Source: Gemmataceae bacterium
GTDB lineage: Bacteria; Planctomycetota; Planctomycetia; Gemmatales; Gemmataceae
Direction of reading: 5' to 3'
NCBI GenBank assembly: GCA_026418875.1
Contig: JAOAAM010000215.1
Location: forward strand, 1-8,474
Length of the DNA stretch: 8,474 nucleotides
This document shows positions 1 through 6,004 of this stretch, piece after piece. Within the stretch, counting starts at the first letter, position 1; the number at the start of each line of letters is the position of its first letter. Below the pieces are notes generated by a model, which did no database searches, was not told the origin of the DNA, and saw only the letters and a list, made by a program, of their open reading frames with translations. The translations under genes and the position numbers were made by a program.

Positions 1-4
1 CTTC

Positions 5-3000
5 ATGCGGTCCATCCAGCAGGTGCTCAAGGAACTACCCGCCGACCTGGAGCGCGGACTCTCCGAAGACGCCGTCGCCCAGAGCCTTGTCAAATTCGGT
101 CCGAATCGTCTCACCCCCCTGCCCCGCGAGCCGATCTGGAAGAAGTTTTTGGAAAAGTTCGATGAGCCGATCATCAAGATCCTGCTCGCCGCAGCGTTGC
201 TCTCGATCGTCGTCGAGGTTTTCAACCAGGAGAAGCTCATCGGCGGATTGATGTTCGGTTTGATCGTCACCGTTCTGGCGGTCGGCTTCGCCCAGGAGTC
301 GCTGCGGCGTTGGCTTCCCTCCATCACGTTCGGCCTAGCCTTGGTCGCCGTGGGCATCAGCGTGCTGGTCGGCCACCCCGCCTACGAAGGATTCGCCGTC
401 ATGGTGGCGGTTGTGCTGGCCACCGGAGTCGCCTTCGCCAGCGAGTACAAAAGCGATCGTGAATTCGAGATGTTGAATGCCCGTAAGGAGGAAATTCAGG
501 TCAAAGTCACGCGGAACGGCGGCTTCACCACGGTGCCGCTGGAGCAGGTGGTCGTGGGCGACCTTGTCTTGCTGGAGATGGGAGACGAAATCCCGGCCGA
601 CGGCCGACTGCTAAAAGCGACCGACTTGATGATCAATCAGTCGCTCATGACCGGAGAGTCGGTCCCCGTCCGCAAACGACCCGCGGCCATCGACGAGACG
701 GCCGAGGGGCCTGAACAGCCCGGTTGCCTCTATCGGGGGACGCAAGTCGTCGACGGCGTGGGGCTCATGATGGTCACGGAGGTCGGCGATGACACGATGA
801 TTGGGCAGATCGCCCGCCGACTTTCCGCGGAGGAGGGTGACGACGCAGAGGAACCGGGGGAGGAAACTGGTGAGGCCCGCGTCCGCAAGAAACTGACGAT
901 CTCCAAGCAGCTGACCCCGTTGCAACACAAGTTGTCCGACCTGGCCGACCTCATCAGCAAGGTGGGGTACATCGCGGCAATTGCAATCTTTCTCGCCCTG
1001 ATGGGTCGCGGCCTGGTGACGGGCGGGTTGACCGCATCGCTGGGGGGGGCCGCCAAGTACGCTCTCGATTCGGTCGTGTACATGGTCATCATCATCGTCG
1101 TGGCCGTACCCGAGGGCCTGCCGATGAGCGTGACCGTCTCGCTGGCGTTGGCCATGCGCAAAATGACTCGGGCGAACTCGTTAGTTCGGCAATTGGTCGC
1201 CTGCGAGACAATCGGCTCGGCCACCGTCATCTGCTCCGACAAAACCGGGACGCTGACCCAAAACAAAATGCGCGTCGACCGCGCCTGGTGGGATGGACAA
1301 CTCTTCGAGCGCGATGGCACGAATTGGGTCCGGTTGAACTCGACAGATAGTTGGCCGCGGATTTTGAACGGTCACAGCCCTGCCGACTGGATCGCGTTGA
1401 ATTGCGCGGTCAATTCGACAGCCCATCTCGAGGACCGCGGGGGGGGCAAAATGGTGCCCGTCGGCAATTCCACCGAAGGTGCCTTACTTCAATGGCTGTA
1501 CGAAAATGGCGTGATTTATCACCAACTTCGGCTGCAATTTCCCCCCGTCTTTCAGATCCACTTCTCCTCCGAGCGGAAGTGCATGACCACGGTGGTGCAA
1601 TATGGTTCGCGCATGATCTCGCTGGTCAAGGGAGCGCCCGAGACGATCGTCGGCATGTCGCACTCCTACGTGGACGCGGACGGCACGATCCGGCCGTGGA
1701 CGGCGGAAATGCGGCAAAAATTGGAAGCGGCGTTGAAGCATGTGGCCGACCAGGCGATGCGGACACTGGCATTCGCCTTCCAGGTGCTTCGTGAGGATAT
1801 GCCGACCAGCGCCGACGGGGTCGAGAATTGCCGCGAGGAACTCGAGAGTGGCTATGTCTTCGCCGGCTTTGTCGCCATCCGCGATCCCCTGCGAGACGAT
1901 GTGAAAGACGCCGTGCGACAGTGCCGTCTTGCGGGCATCGAAGTCAAGATGATCACAGGCGACAACGTACACACTGCTCGGGCCATCGCCCAAGAGATCG
2001 GCCTGTTGGATTCCCCAGACTCCCTCATCCTGACACACGACGAATTCGACCAGATGTCCGACGAACAACTGGCCGAAGTCATGCCCCGCTTGCGGGTGCT
2101 GGCCCGCGCCCGGCCGATGGATAAACTCCGCATCGTCCGCATCCTGCAAGCCCAAGATCATGTCGTAGCGATGACGGGCGATGGCACGAACGACGCACCC
2201 GCCCTCAAACAGGCCGACGTCGGCCTGTCCATGGGCATCGCGGGTACCGAAGTGGCGAAAGAGGCCAGCAAGATCGTCCTCTTGGACGATGCTTTTTCAA
2301 CGATCGTCAAGGCAGTCCACTGGGGCCGGTCGTTGTACGAGAACATCCAACGCTTCATTCAATTCCAGCTAACCATCAACGTCAGCGCGCTGACGATCGC
2401 ATTTTTGGGGCCGTTCCTCGGCGTCCGGCCCCCCTTCACCGTGTTGCAACTGCTGTGGATCAACGTCATCATGGACACCTTTGCGGCGATCGCCTTGTGC
2501 AGCGAACCGCCGCGGGCGGGATTGATGCGCATGCCCCCGAAGCGAAAAAACGAGAGCATCGTGACGAAGAGCATGCTGAGCACGATTTTCTCCACGGCCG
2601 CCTTCTTCGTCGTCGTCATGCTCGTGCTGCTGTGGGGAATGAAGCATCACCAGTGGTTCCGCGACGTTCAGCCTGAGAGCGCCGGCGAAGAGTTCGCTCC
2701 GCTGACCTATGGGCAGACCACGATCTTCTTCACGGTTTACGTTCTGTTCCAGATGTGGAACCAGATCAACTGCCGATCGTTGACGGCCGATCAAAGCGGC
2801 TTGCACCGCCTGTTCCACAATCGAGCCTTCTTGATGATTGCGAGCCTGACTCTCATCGGGCAAATCCTGATCGTCACATTCACTTACGACATTTTCAGGG
2901 TCCGGCCGCTGGGGATCGTCCCGTGGCTGGTTATCTTCGCGGCAACCTCTTCGGTTTTGGTCTTCGCCGAAGCGGCACGGTTGGTTCGGCGTCGGCTGCA

Positions 3001-3034
3001 AGCAAAACCCACGACAGGACAAAAACCTCTATGA
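5..3034 (+). CDS. PMCA-type calcium-translocating P-type ATPase
   Basis: P-type (P2B-like) cation pump of 1009 residues that would use ATP to export Ca2+ across the inner membrane. Visible in order: actuator loop TGES at 216-219; PEGLP at 369-373 in M4, with E370 as expected calcium ligand; phosphorylation motif DKTGT with D412; nucleotide-domain KGAPE at 542-546; TGDN at 651-654; hinge TGDGTNDAP at 724-732; M6 WINVIMD with N820 and D824, the PMCA-like ligand pair. Six hydrophobic segments follow the hinge, as usual for M5-M10. Two oddities: extra hydrophobic segments at about 79-95 and 107-123 between M1 (56-73) and M2 (128-147), and an acidic stretch at 276-290 before M3. The frame is open to the left edge of the window, so the true start may lie upstream; no ribosome binding site can be checked. 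The stop overlaps the next gene's ATG. The family is certain; calcium as substrate is inferred from motif similarity. Confidence 0.95.
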   Translation: MRSIQQVLKELPADLERGLSEDAVAQSLVKFGPNRLTPLPREPIWKKFLEKFDEPIIKILLAAALLSIVVEVFNQEKLIGGLMFGLIVTVLAVGFAQESLRRWLPSITFGLALVAVGISVLVGHPAYEGFAVMVAVVLATGVAFASEYKSDREFEMLNARKEEIQVKVTRNGGFTTVPLEQVVVGDLVLLEMGDEIPADGRLLKATDLMINQSLMTGESVPVRKRPAAIDETAEGPEQPGCLYRGTQVVDGVGLMMVTEVGDDTMIGQIARRLSAEEGDDAEEPGEETGEARVRKKLTISKQLTPLQHKLSDLADLISKVGYIAAIAIFLALMGRGLVTGGLTASLGGAAKYALDSVVYMVIIIVVAVPEGLPMSVTVSLALAMRKMTRANSLVRQLVACETIGSATVICSDKTGTLTQNKMRVDRAWWDGQLFERDGTNWVRLNSTDSWPRILNGHSPADWIALNCAVNSTAHLEDRGGGKMVPVGNSTEGALLQWLYENGVIYHQLRLQFPPVFQIHFSSERKCMTTVVQYGSRMISLVKGAPETIVGMSHSYVDADGTIRPWTAEMRQKLEAALKHVADQAMRTLAFAFQVLREDMPTSADGVENCREELESGYVFAGFVAIRDPLRDDVKDAVRQCRLAGIEVKMITGDNVHTARAIAQEIGLLDSPDSLILTHDEFDQMSDEQLAEVMPRLRVLARARPMDKLRIVRILQAQDHVVAMTGDGTNDAPALKQADVGLSMGIAGTEVAKEASKIVLLDDAFSTIVKAVHWGRSLYENIQRFIQFQLTINVSALTIAFLGPFLGVRPPFTVLQLLWINVIMDTFAAIALCSEPPRAGLMRMPPKRKNESIVTKSMLSTIFSTAAFFVVVMLVLLWGMKHHQWFRDVQPESAGEEFAPLTYGQTTIFFTVYVLFQMWNQINCRSLTADQSGLHRLFHNRAFLMIASLTLIGQILIVTFTYDIFRVRPLGIVPWLVIFAATSSVLVFAEAARLVRRRLQAKPTTGQKPL

Positions 3035-3423
3035 GCAACTTGTGGGACAAGCTACGGCAAGCGGCGACGCACTACGGTGTCGGGGACTATTCCCGGCATG
3101 TTTTCCTCTGCATCGGGCCGGACTGCTGCTCCTCCGAAACGGGGCAAGCCGCATGGGATGCCTTGAAGCGGGAATTGAAAAATCGCGGCTTGTCAATGTC
3201 CCGAGGCCCCAACGCTTGCTACCGGACCAAGGCGGACTGCTTGCGAATCTGCTGCGGGGGCCCCATCCTCGTTGTTTATCCGGAGGGGACGTGGTACGCA
3301 CAGATGACGGCCGACCGCATTCCTCGATTTGTCCAGGAACATCTGACCGAGGGTCGACCGATCGAGGAGTGGGTGTTCGCGCGGAATCCGCTGCCACGCG
3401 AGGGAGACGTTGGTGAACGTTGA
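3031..3423 (+). CDS. thioredoxin-like [2Fe-2S] ferredoxin domain protein
   Basis: Soluble 130-residue protein resembling the thioredoxin-fold (2Fe-2S) ferredoxins (COG3411-like). Cysteines lie at 27, 32, 33, 63, 70, 74 and 75. The expected cluster ligands are one pair from C27/C32/C33 and one from C70/C74/C75. The C-terminal half shows the family pattern CLRICCGGPILVVYPEG, then a WYAQMTADRIPRFVQEHL-like segment ending near residue 105. No signal peptide or membrane segment is seen, so it should be cytoplasmic and probably carries electrons to an unknown partner. The start was chosen because ATG at 3031 overlaps the ATPase stop (ATGA), suggesting translational coupling, and because the family fold begins just after it. 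The in-frame upstream extension lies wholly inside the ATPase gene and is a shadow. Partner and physiological role cannot be read from the sequence. Confidence 0.88.
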   Translation: MSNLWDKLRQAATHYGVGDYSRHVFLCIGPDCCSSETGQAAWDALKRELKNRGLSMSRGPNACYRTKADCLRICCGGPILVVYPEGTWYAQMTADRIPRFVQEHLTEGRPIEEWVFARNPLPREGDVGER

Positions 3424-3470
3424 GTTGAAGGGAAGGGGCGAGGCAGTGGGGCTAAGGGGACTCGCTCTCG

Positions 3471-4454
3471 TCAGCGTCGCAAGGCTCCACGGATCAACTG
3501 CCGGGCGCAAGCGGCCGCGCCGATGAATCCAGCGTCGCTGCCGAGTTGGGCGAAGCGAATCTTCGTTCGCTCCGCCGGGACGGGGAAAGCATACGTCGGG
3601 ACATGGTTGCGGATCTTCTGCAAAAACCAGTCTCCCGACTCGGTCATGCCGCCGGCAAAAACGACCATCTCCGGGTTGATGACGTGCATGAGATTGGCGG
3701 CACCGATCGCCAGAATCGCCGCGGTTTCGTCCACGATTTTTTCCGCCAAGGGATCGCCGGCTTTAGCGGCGTCGAAGATTCGCTGGGCGGTCAATTTCTT
3801 TTCCCGAAACACCTGGTGCAGGATCGACGGCGGCGCACCCGCGAGAGCCTCTTCTGTGCGCTTGACCACGGCCGTGGCGCTGGCATAGGCTTCGAGGCAG
3901 CCGCGTTTGCCACAACCGCACAGCCGGGGCTTGGTCATTTCGATTTTCATATGCCCCAACTCGGCACCGTGGCTGTGTTCCCCCTCGAGCACTTCGCCAT
4001 TGATGATGATGCCACCCCCGACCCCGGTGCCCAGCGTAAACATGACGAGGCTGCGAACGCCGGCCCCGGCTCCCGACCAATACTCGCCCATGGCTGCCGC
4101 ATTGGCATCATTTTGAAATGCCGTCGGTTTCCCGAACTTGTGGGCGATATAGTCGCGGACGGGGACGTTGCGCCAAGGCTTAAGGTTGGGCGGGTCGAGG
4201 ATATACCCGGTCTTCAGATCCATCGTTCCCGGGGTAGCCACGCCAATGGCCGCAATGTCGTCCAAAGTCAGACCAGCGGCGACGACGGCTTGGCGGATCG
4301 TCTCGCACATCGTTTCCAAGCCGGCTTCCTGGCCCCGCTCCGGCTCGGTCGGGAGGCTCACGTGGGGTGCCGGCCGACCATCGTCATCGACGACAGCGGC
4401 TTTCATCGTGGTGCCGCCCACATCCAACCCCACGTAGCGTAACTCGTTCGCCAT
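3471..4454 (-). CDS. ROK family sugar kinase, glucokinase-like
   Basis: Cytoplasmic 327-residue kinase of the ROK (repressor, ORF, kinase) family, likely phosphorylating glucose or a related hexose with ATP. Seen in order: phosphate-binding loop GLDVGGTTMKAA at 9-20; NDAN at 115-118 with catalytic base D116; glycine loop LGTGVGGGIIINGEVLEGEH at 141-160; GAELGH at 163-168 with H168 as zinc ligand; zinc motif CGCGKRGCLEAY with C179, C181 and C186; adenosine-binding VVFAGGM at 264-270. There is no N-terminal helix-turn-helix, so this is an enzyme and not a ROK repressor. Length is normal for ROK glucokinases. The ATG is preceded by GAGGT about 11 bases upstream. It lies 76 bases downstream of a small lipoprotein gene on the same strand and converges with the ferredoxin gene. 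Glucose specificity is inferred; other hexoses or N-acetyl sugars are possible. Confidence 0.93.
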   Translation of the reverse strand: MANELRYVGLDVGGTTMKAAVVDDDGRPAPHVSLPTEPERGQEAGLETMCETIRQAVVAAGLTLDDIAAIGVATPGTMDLKTGYILDPPNLKPWRNVPVRDYIAHKFGKPTAFQNDANAAAMGEYWSGAGAGVRSLVMFTLGTGVGGGIIINGEVLEGEHSHGAELGHMKIEMTKPRLCGCGKRGCLEAYASATAVVKRTEEALAGAPPSILHQVFREKKLTAQRIFDAAKAGDPLAEKIVDETAAILAIGAANLMHVINPEMVVFAGGMTESGDWFLQKIRNHVPTYAFPVPAERTKIRFAQLGSDAGFIGAAACARQLIRGALRR

Positions 4455-4530
4455 GGTCGATTCGGACCTCGATTTCGCTCATCGGCCGCCGACATTCTCA
4501 TGCCGAGCGGCAATTGGGTCAAGCGGACTT

Positions 4531-4665
4531 CTAAGGCTGCGTTTCAGACGGTTTGGGTTTGTCCTGATGGCCATGCTTCCCCGTGACGGCAGGTCGGCCG
4601 AAGCAACCAAGCGACACAAAGCACAGCAACGAGATGGAAATCAGCACCCGAAAAAGACGTGTCAT
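4531..4665 (-). CDS. small predicted lipoprotein, 44 aa
   Basis: Short protein of 44 residues, not assigned to a family. It begins MTRLFRVLISISLLCFVSLGC: two arginines, a hydrophobic core at about 7-18, then a lipobox-like SLGC with C21 as the candidate lipidated cysteine. The mature part (about 24 residues) is hydrophilic, with HGHQDKPKP, and ends at TAG. ATG at 4663-4665 was chosen because it places the signal peptide at the N terminus; upstream in-frame starts would read through a transcription terminator. An AGGA lies only about 2 bases before the ATG, which is poor spacing for a ribosome binding site. Serine at lipobox position -3 is less usual than leucine. It would be exported and membrane-anchored. 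It could be co-transcribed with the ROK kinase 76 bases downstream, but nothing shows a functional link. Confidence 0.6.
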   Translation of the reverse strand: MTRLFRVLISISLLCFVSLGCFGRPAVTGKHGHQDKPKPSETQP

Positions 4666-4700
4666 GATCCTGCACCGAGGCTCGGAAGAGATCCGCGTGG

Positions 4701-4743
4701 AATAAAAGAAACCACCGGGTAGGCCCAAGGAGCCACCCGGTGG
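4701..4743 (-). terminator. Rho-independent terminator after the 34-aa lipoprotein gene
   Basis: A perfect 9-bp inverted repeat (4712-4720 CCACCGGGT, 4735-4743 ACCCGGTGG) can be extended by three more pairs (4722-4724 with 4732-4734) past a single bulged base. Read on the minus strand the stem is followed at once by a T-rich run, TTTCTTTTATT (4711 down to 4701). It sits 35 bases after the stop of the 34-residue lipoprotein gene and before the start of the 44-residue one, so it separates two transcription units. Confidence 0.8.
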
Positions 4744-4777
4744 CAGGTATTGTACAGCGAACGGAGAGACTGGGGGC

Positions 4778-4882
4778 TTACTTCTTAGTGCCCGCGGGCT
4801 TCGAGTCGTTGCACCCGATCGAGGTGCTGACTGCGCTGACCGCCAAAACACCTAGCAGCAAAGCGAGGACGAACTTCTTCAC
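4778..4882 (-). CDS. tiny predicted lipoprotein, 34 aa, GTG start
   Basis: A very short gene. The product begins MKKFVLALLLGVLAVSAVST (GTG start), continues SIGC with candidate lipidated C24, and ends NDSKPAGTKK. The signal peptide is textbook (KK, then a leucine/valine/alanine core) although serine occupies lipobox position -3. If processed, the mature product is only 11 residues. Support for a real gene: a GAAAGGA Shine-Dalgarno about 8 bases before GTG, a strong terminator 35 bases after the stop, and the same GTG-AAR-AAG opening as the neighbouring repeat lipoprotein 84 bases upstream. The function is unknown; it might be a membrane-anchored regulatory peptide or a degraded member of a planctomycete mini-lipoprotein group. 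The alternative, a chance ORF, is less likely given the signal peptide plus the terminator. Confidence 0.65.
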   Translation of the reverse strand: MKKFVLALLLGVLAVSAVSTSIGCNDSKPAGTKK

Positions 4883-4910
4883 GATTCGGATCCTTTCACC
4901 TAGGAACAAG

Positions 4911-4940
4911 GAAAAACACAAGCCCGGCACCCCCCGGTGC
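4911..4940 (-). terminator. possible weak terminator after the repeat lipoprotein gene
   Basis: On the minus strand a short GC stem (GCACC at 4940-4936 pairing with GGTGC at 4931-4927, loop of 4) lies 26 bases after the stop of the 93-residue lipoprotein. A run of five T at 4916-4912 follows, but 10 bases separate stem and T-run. It could attenuate read-through into the 34-residue gene. This is only suggestive. Confidence 0.3.
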
Positions 4941-4966
4941 AAGGCGTCGAACCCGCAATTGGAGAC

Positions 4967-5248
4967 TTATTTGCCGTCCTTCTTCTCTTCCTTCTTCTCG
5001 CCCGGTTGATCGGCGGGCTTCTCCGCAGGCTTCTCAGCGGGCTTCTCAGCGGGCTTGTCTGCCGGCTTCTCCGCGGGTTGATCGGCGGGCTTGTCCGCCG
5101 GCTTGTCCGCGGGCTTCTCCGCCGGCTTCTCCGCCGGCTTGGTTGCCGTCGGGGCACCCGCCTTCGGGGCGCTGGTCTTGGCCGGCTCATTGCAGCCGAC
5201 AGCAAACAGGAACGCCGCCAACGTCAGGAACGACACGAGCTTTTTCAC
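4967..5248 (-). CDS. KPAE/KPAD-repeat lipoprotein, 93 aa, GTG start
   Basis: Predicted lipoprotein of 93 residues with no recognised enzymatic domain. It begins MKKLVSFLTLAAFLFAVGC: KK, hydrophobic core 4-17, lipobox AVGC with C19 as lipid anchor. After a short alanine/threonine linker (20-36), residues 37-84 are twelve consecutive tetrapeptides of the form K/Q-P-A/G-E/D, then a KKEEKKDGK tail. Such a charge-alternating, proline-spaced stretch is probably extended and unfolded, acting as a spacer or binding cell-wall or envelope polymers (inference). The start is GTG at 5246-5248, with AAGGA 9 bases upstream; the nearby ATG is in another frame. It is divergent from the ECF sigma factor gene, and its upstream region carries a GGGAATAA-type ECF promoter candidate, so it may be a direct target of that sigma factor. 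Confidence 0.82.
   Translation of the reverse strand: MKKLVSFLTLAAFLFAVGCNEPAKTSAPKAGAPTATKPAEKPAEKPADKPADKPADQPAEKPADKPAEKPAEKPAEKPADQPGEKKEEKKDGK
4997..5140 (-). repeat. 12-bp coding repeat, 12 copies (K-P-A-E/D)
   Basis: Twelve in-frame 12-bp units encode residues 37-84 of the lipoprotein. The units vary at synonymous positions (GCC/GCG, CCC/CCG) and alternate GAG/GAC at the last codon. Two units begin with CAG (Gln) and one has Gly for Ala. The synonymous variation suggests protein-level maintenance and not a fresh slippage expansion. The repeat creates long arginine-rich and leucine-rich shadow frames on both strands, which should not be called as genes. Confidence 0.9.
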
Positions 5249-5323
5249 GGTAGTCCATCCTTATGCAAGAGTGACACACGTAACATCGCCGCCCACCGCA
5301 GTGGCTGGCGGCATCACCTGCAT

Positions 5324-5348
5324 GATGCCGATCTCTCACACTTATTCC
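5324..5348 (-). promoter_or_regulatory. candidate ECF-type promoter of the repeat lipoprotein
   Basis: Read on the minus strand, GGGAATAAG places GGAAT at 5348-5344, followed by exactly 16 bases and then CATC at 5327-5324. This resembles the ECF sigma pattern GGAAC-N16/17-CGTC. It shares the GGGAATAA core with the promoter of the divergent sigma factor gene. Transcription would start roughly 65-70 bases before the GTG of the lipoprotein gene. Confidence 0.5.
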
Positions 5349-5432
5349 CAGAACTACGCCGACAACTGACGCCGTCAAGATCAAGAGCGACGCGACGAAG
5401 GAAATCATAAAATCCCGTTCTCCGGGGTCGCG

Positions 5433-5460
5433 GGAATAAATCCCGGGGGGCAACGTCTTA
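5433..5460 (+). promoter_or_regulatory. candidate autoregulatory ECF promoter of the sigma factor operon
   Basis: GGAAT at 5433-5437 (within GGGAATAAA), a 16-base spacer, then CGTCTTA at 5454-5460 matches the classical ECF architecture (GGAAC-N16/17-CGTC). The -35-like box lies inside a short palindrome, CGGGAATAAATCCCG (5431-5445). Transcription would start near 5465, just ahead of the GAGG ribosome binding site at 5469-5472 and the ATG at 5480. Autoregulation by the encoded sigma factor is inferred from the architecture. Confidence 0.6.
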
Positions 5461-5479
5461 TCACCGACGAGGTAGCGGC

Positions 5480-6004
5480 ATGGGCCAAGCGATGCCCCAC
5501 GGGGCCTTCAGACGCCTCGTGGATGAGCACTACGCCCAGCTGTATCGGTACGCGTACCGGCTGTGTGGCTCCGCCGAGACCGCGGCCGACCTGACGCAGG
5601 AGACTTTCGCCAAGGCTCACGCCCAATTCTCCCAGCTCCGCGATCCGGCTCGGGCGAAACCCTGGCTGTTCGCCATCCTGCGAAACACCTACCTCCAGCA
5701 ACGCCGGCAGGAAAAAAACCATCGCGAGGTTCCTCTGGAGTCGCTGGAGCAACCAGCCGCTTCGGACATCGCGGACGATCCGTATGACGTGAATCCACAA
5801 AGACTTCAGGAGGCGCTGAACGAATTGCCCGAAATGTTCCGAACGCCCTTGATCTTGTTTTATTTTGAGGAATTAAGTTACCGTGACATCGCCGAACAAA
5901 TGAACGTCCCGATCGGGACGGTGATGTCGCGGTTAGCACGAGCCAAAAGCTACCTGAGGCAGCGATTGACGATACGGCCTCCATCCGACGAGCGGCGGCA
6001 ATGA
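5480..6004 (+). CDS. ECF-family RNA polymerase sigma factor
   Basis: Small sigma-70 family factor of 174 residues, consistent with group 4 (ECF). Region 2 spans about residues 10-76 (FRRLVDEHYAQLYRYAYRL, then the ADLTQETFAKAH helix that contacts core polymerase and the -10 element, then PWLFAILRNTYLQQRR). A short acidic linker follows. Region 4 spans about 113-165 (LNELPEMFRTPLILFYFEEL, then the helix-turn-helix YRDIAEQMNVPIGTVMSRLARAK) that would bind the -35 element. There is no region 1 or 3. ATG at 5480 was chosen over an in-frame ATG at 5492 because GAGG lies 7 bases upstream of it. The stop overlaps the anti-sigma start (ATGA). It is probably autoregulated through the GGGAATAAA/CGTC promoter just upstream and held inactive by the next gene's product. 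The exact ECF subgroup is not determined. Confidence 0.95.
   Translation: MGQAMPHGAFRRLVDEHYAQLYRYAYRLCGSAETAADLTQETFAKAHAQFSQLRDPARAKPWLFAILRNTYLQQRRQEKNHREVPLESLEQPAASDIADDPYDVNPQRLQEALNELPEMFRTPLILFYFEELSYRDIAEQMNVPIGTVMSRLARAKSYLRQRLTIRPPSDERRQ

Noticed and set aside
3438..3465. GCGAG/CTCGC inverted repeat between the converging ferredoxin and ROK genes
   Set aside because: Only 5 bp with an 18-base loop and no T-run on either strand; not enough for a terminator.
3546..4442. 298-residue + strand frame opposite the ROK kinase
   Set aside because: It is the complement of a gene with all ROK motifs; it shows no recognisable motifs and arises from GC-rich third positions.
4531..4851. 106-residue minus-strand reading frame including the 44-residue lipoprotein
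   Set aside because: The longer N-terminal part reads through the terminator hairpin at 4701-4743 and has no signal peptide; the internal ATG at 4665 gives a proper lipoprotein leader.
4900..5410. Arginine/serine-rich (-) and leucine/arginine-rich (+) frames across the KPAE repeat
   Set aside because: Both are out-of-frame shadows of the 12-bp coding repeat and lack supported starts.
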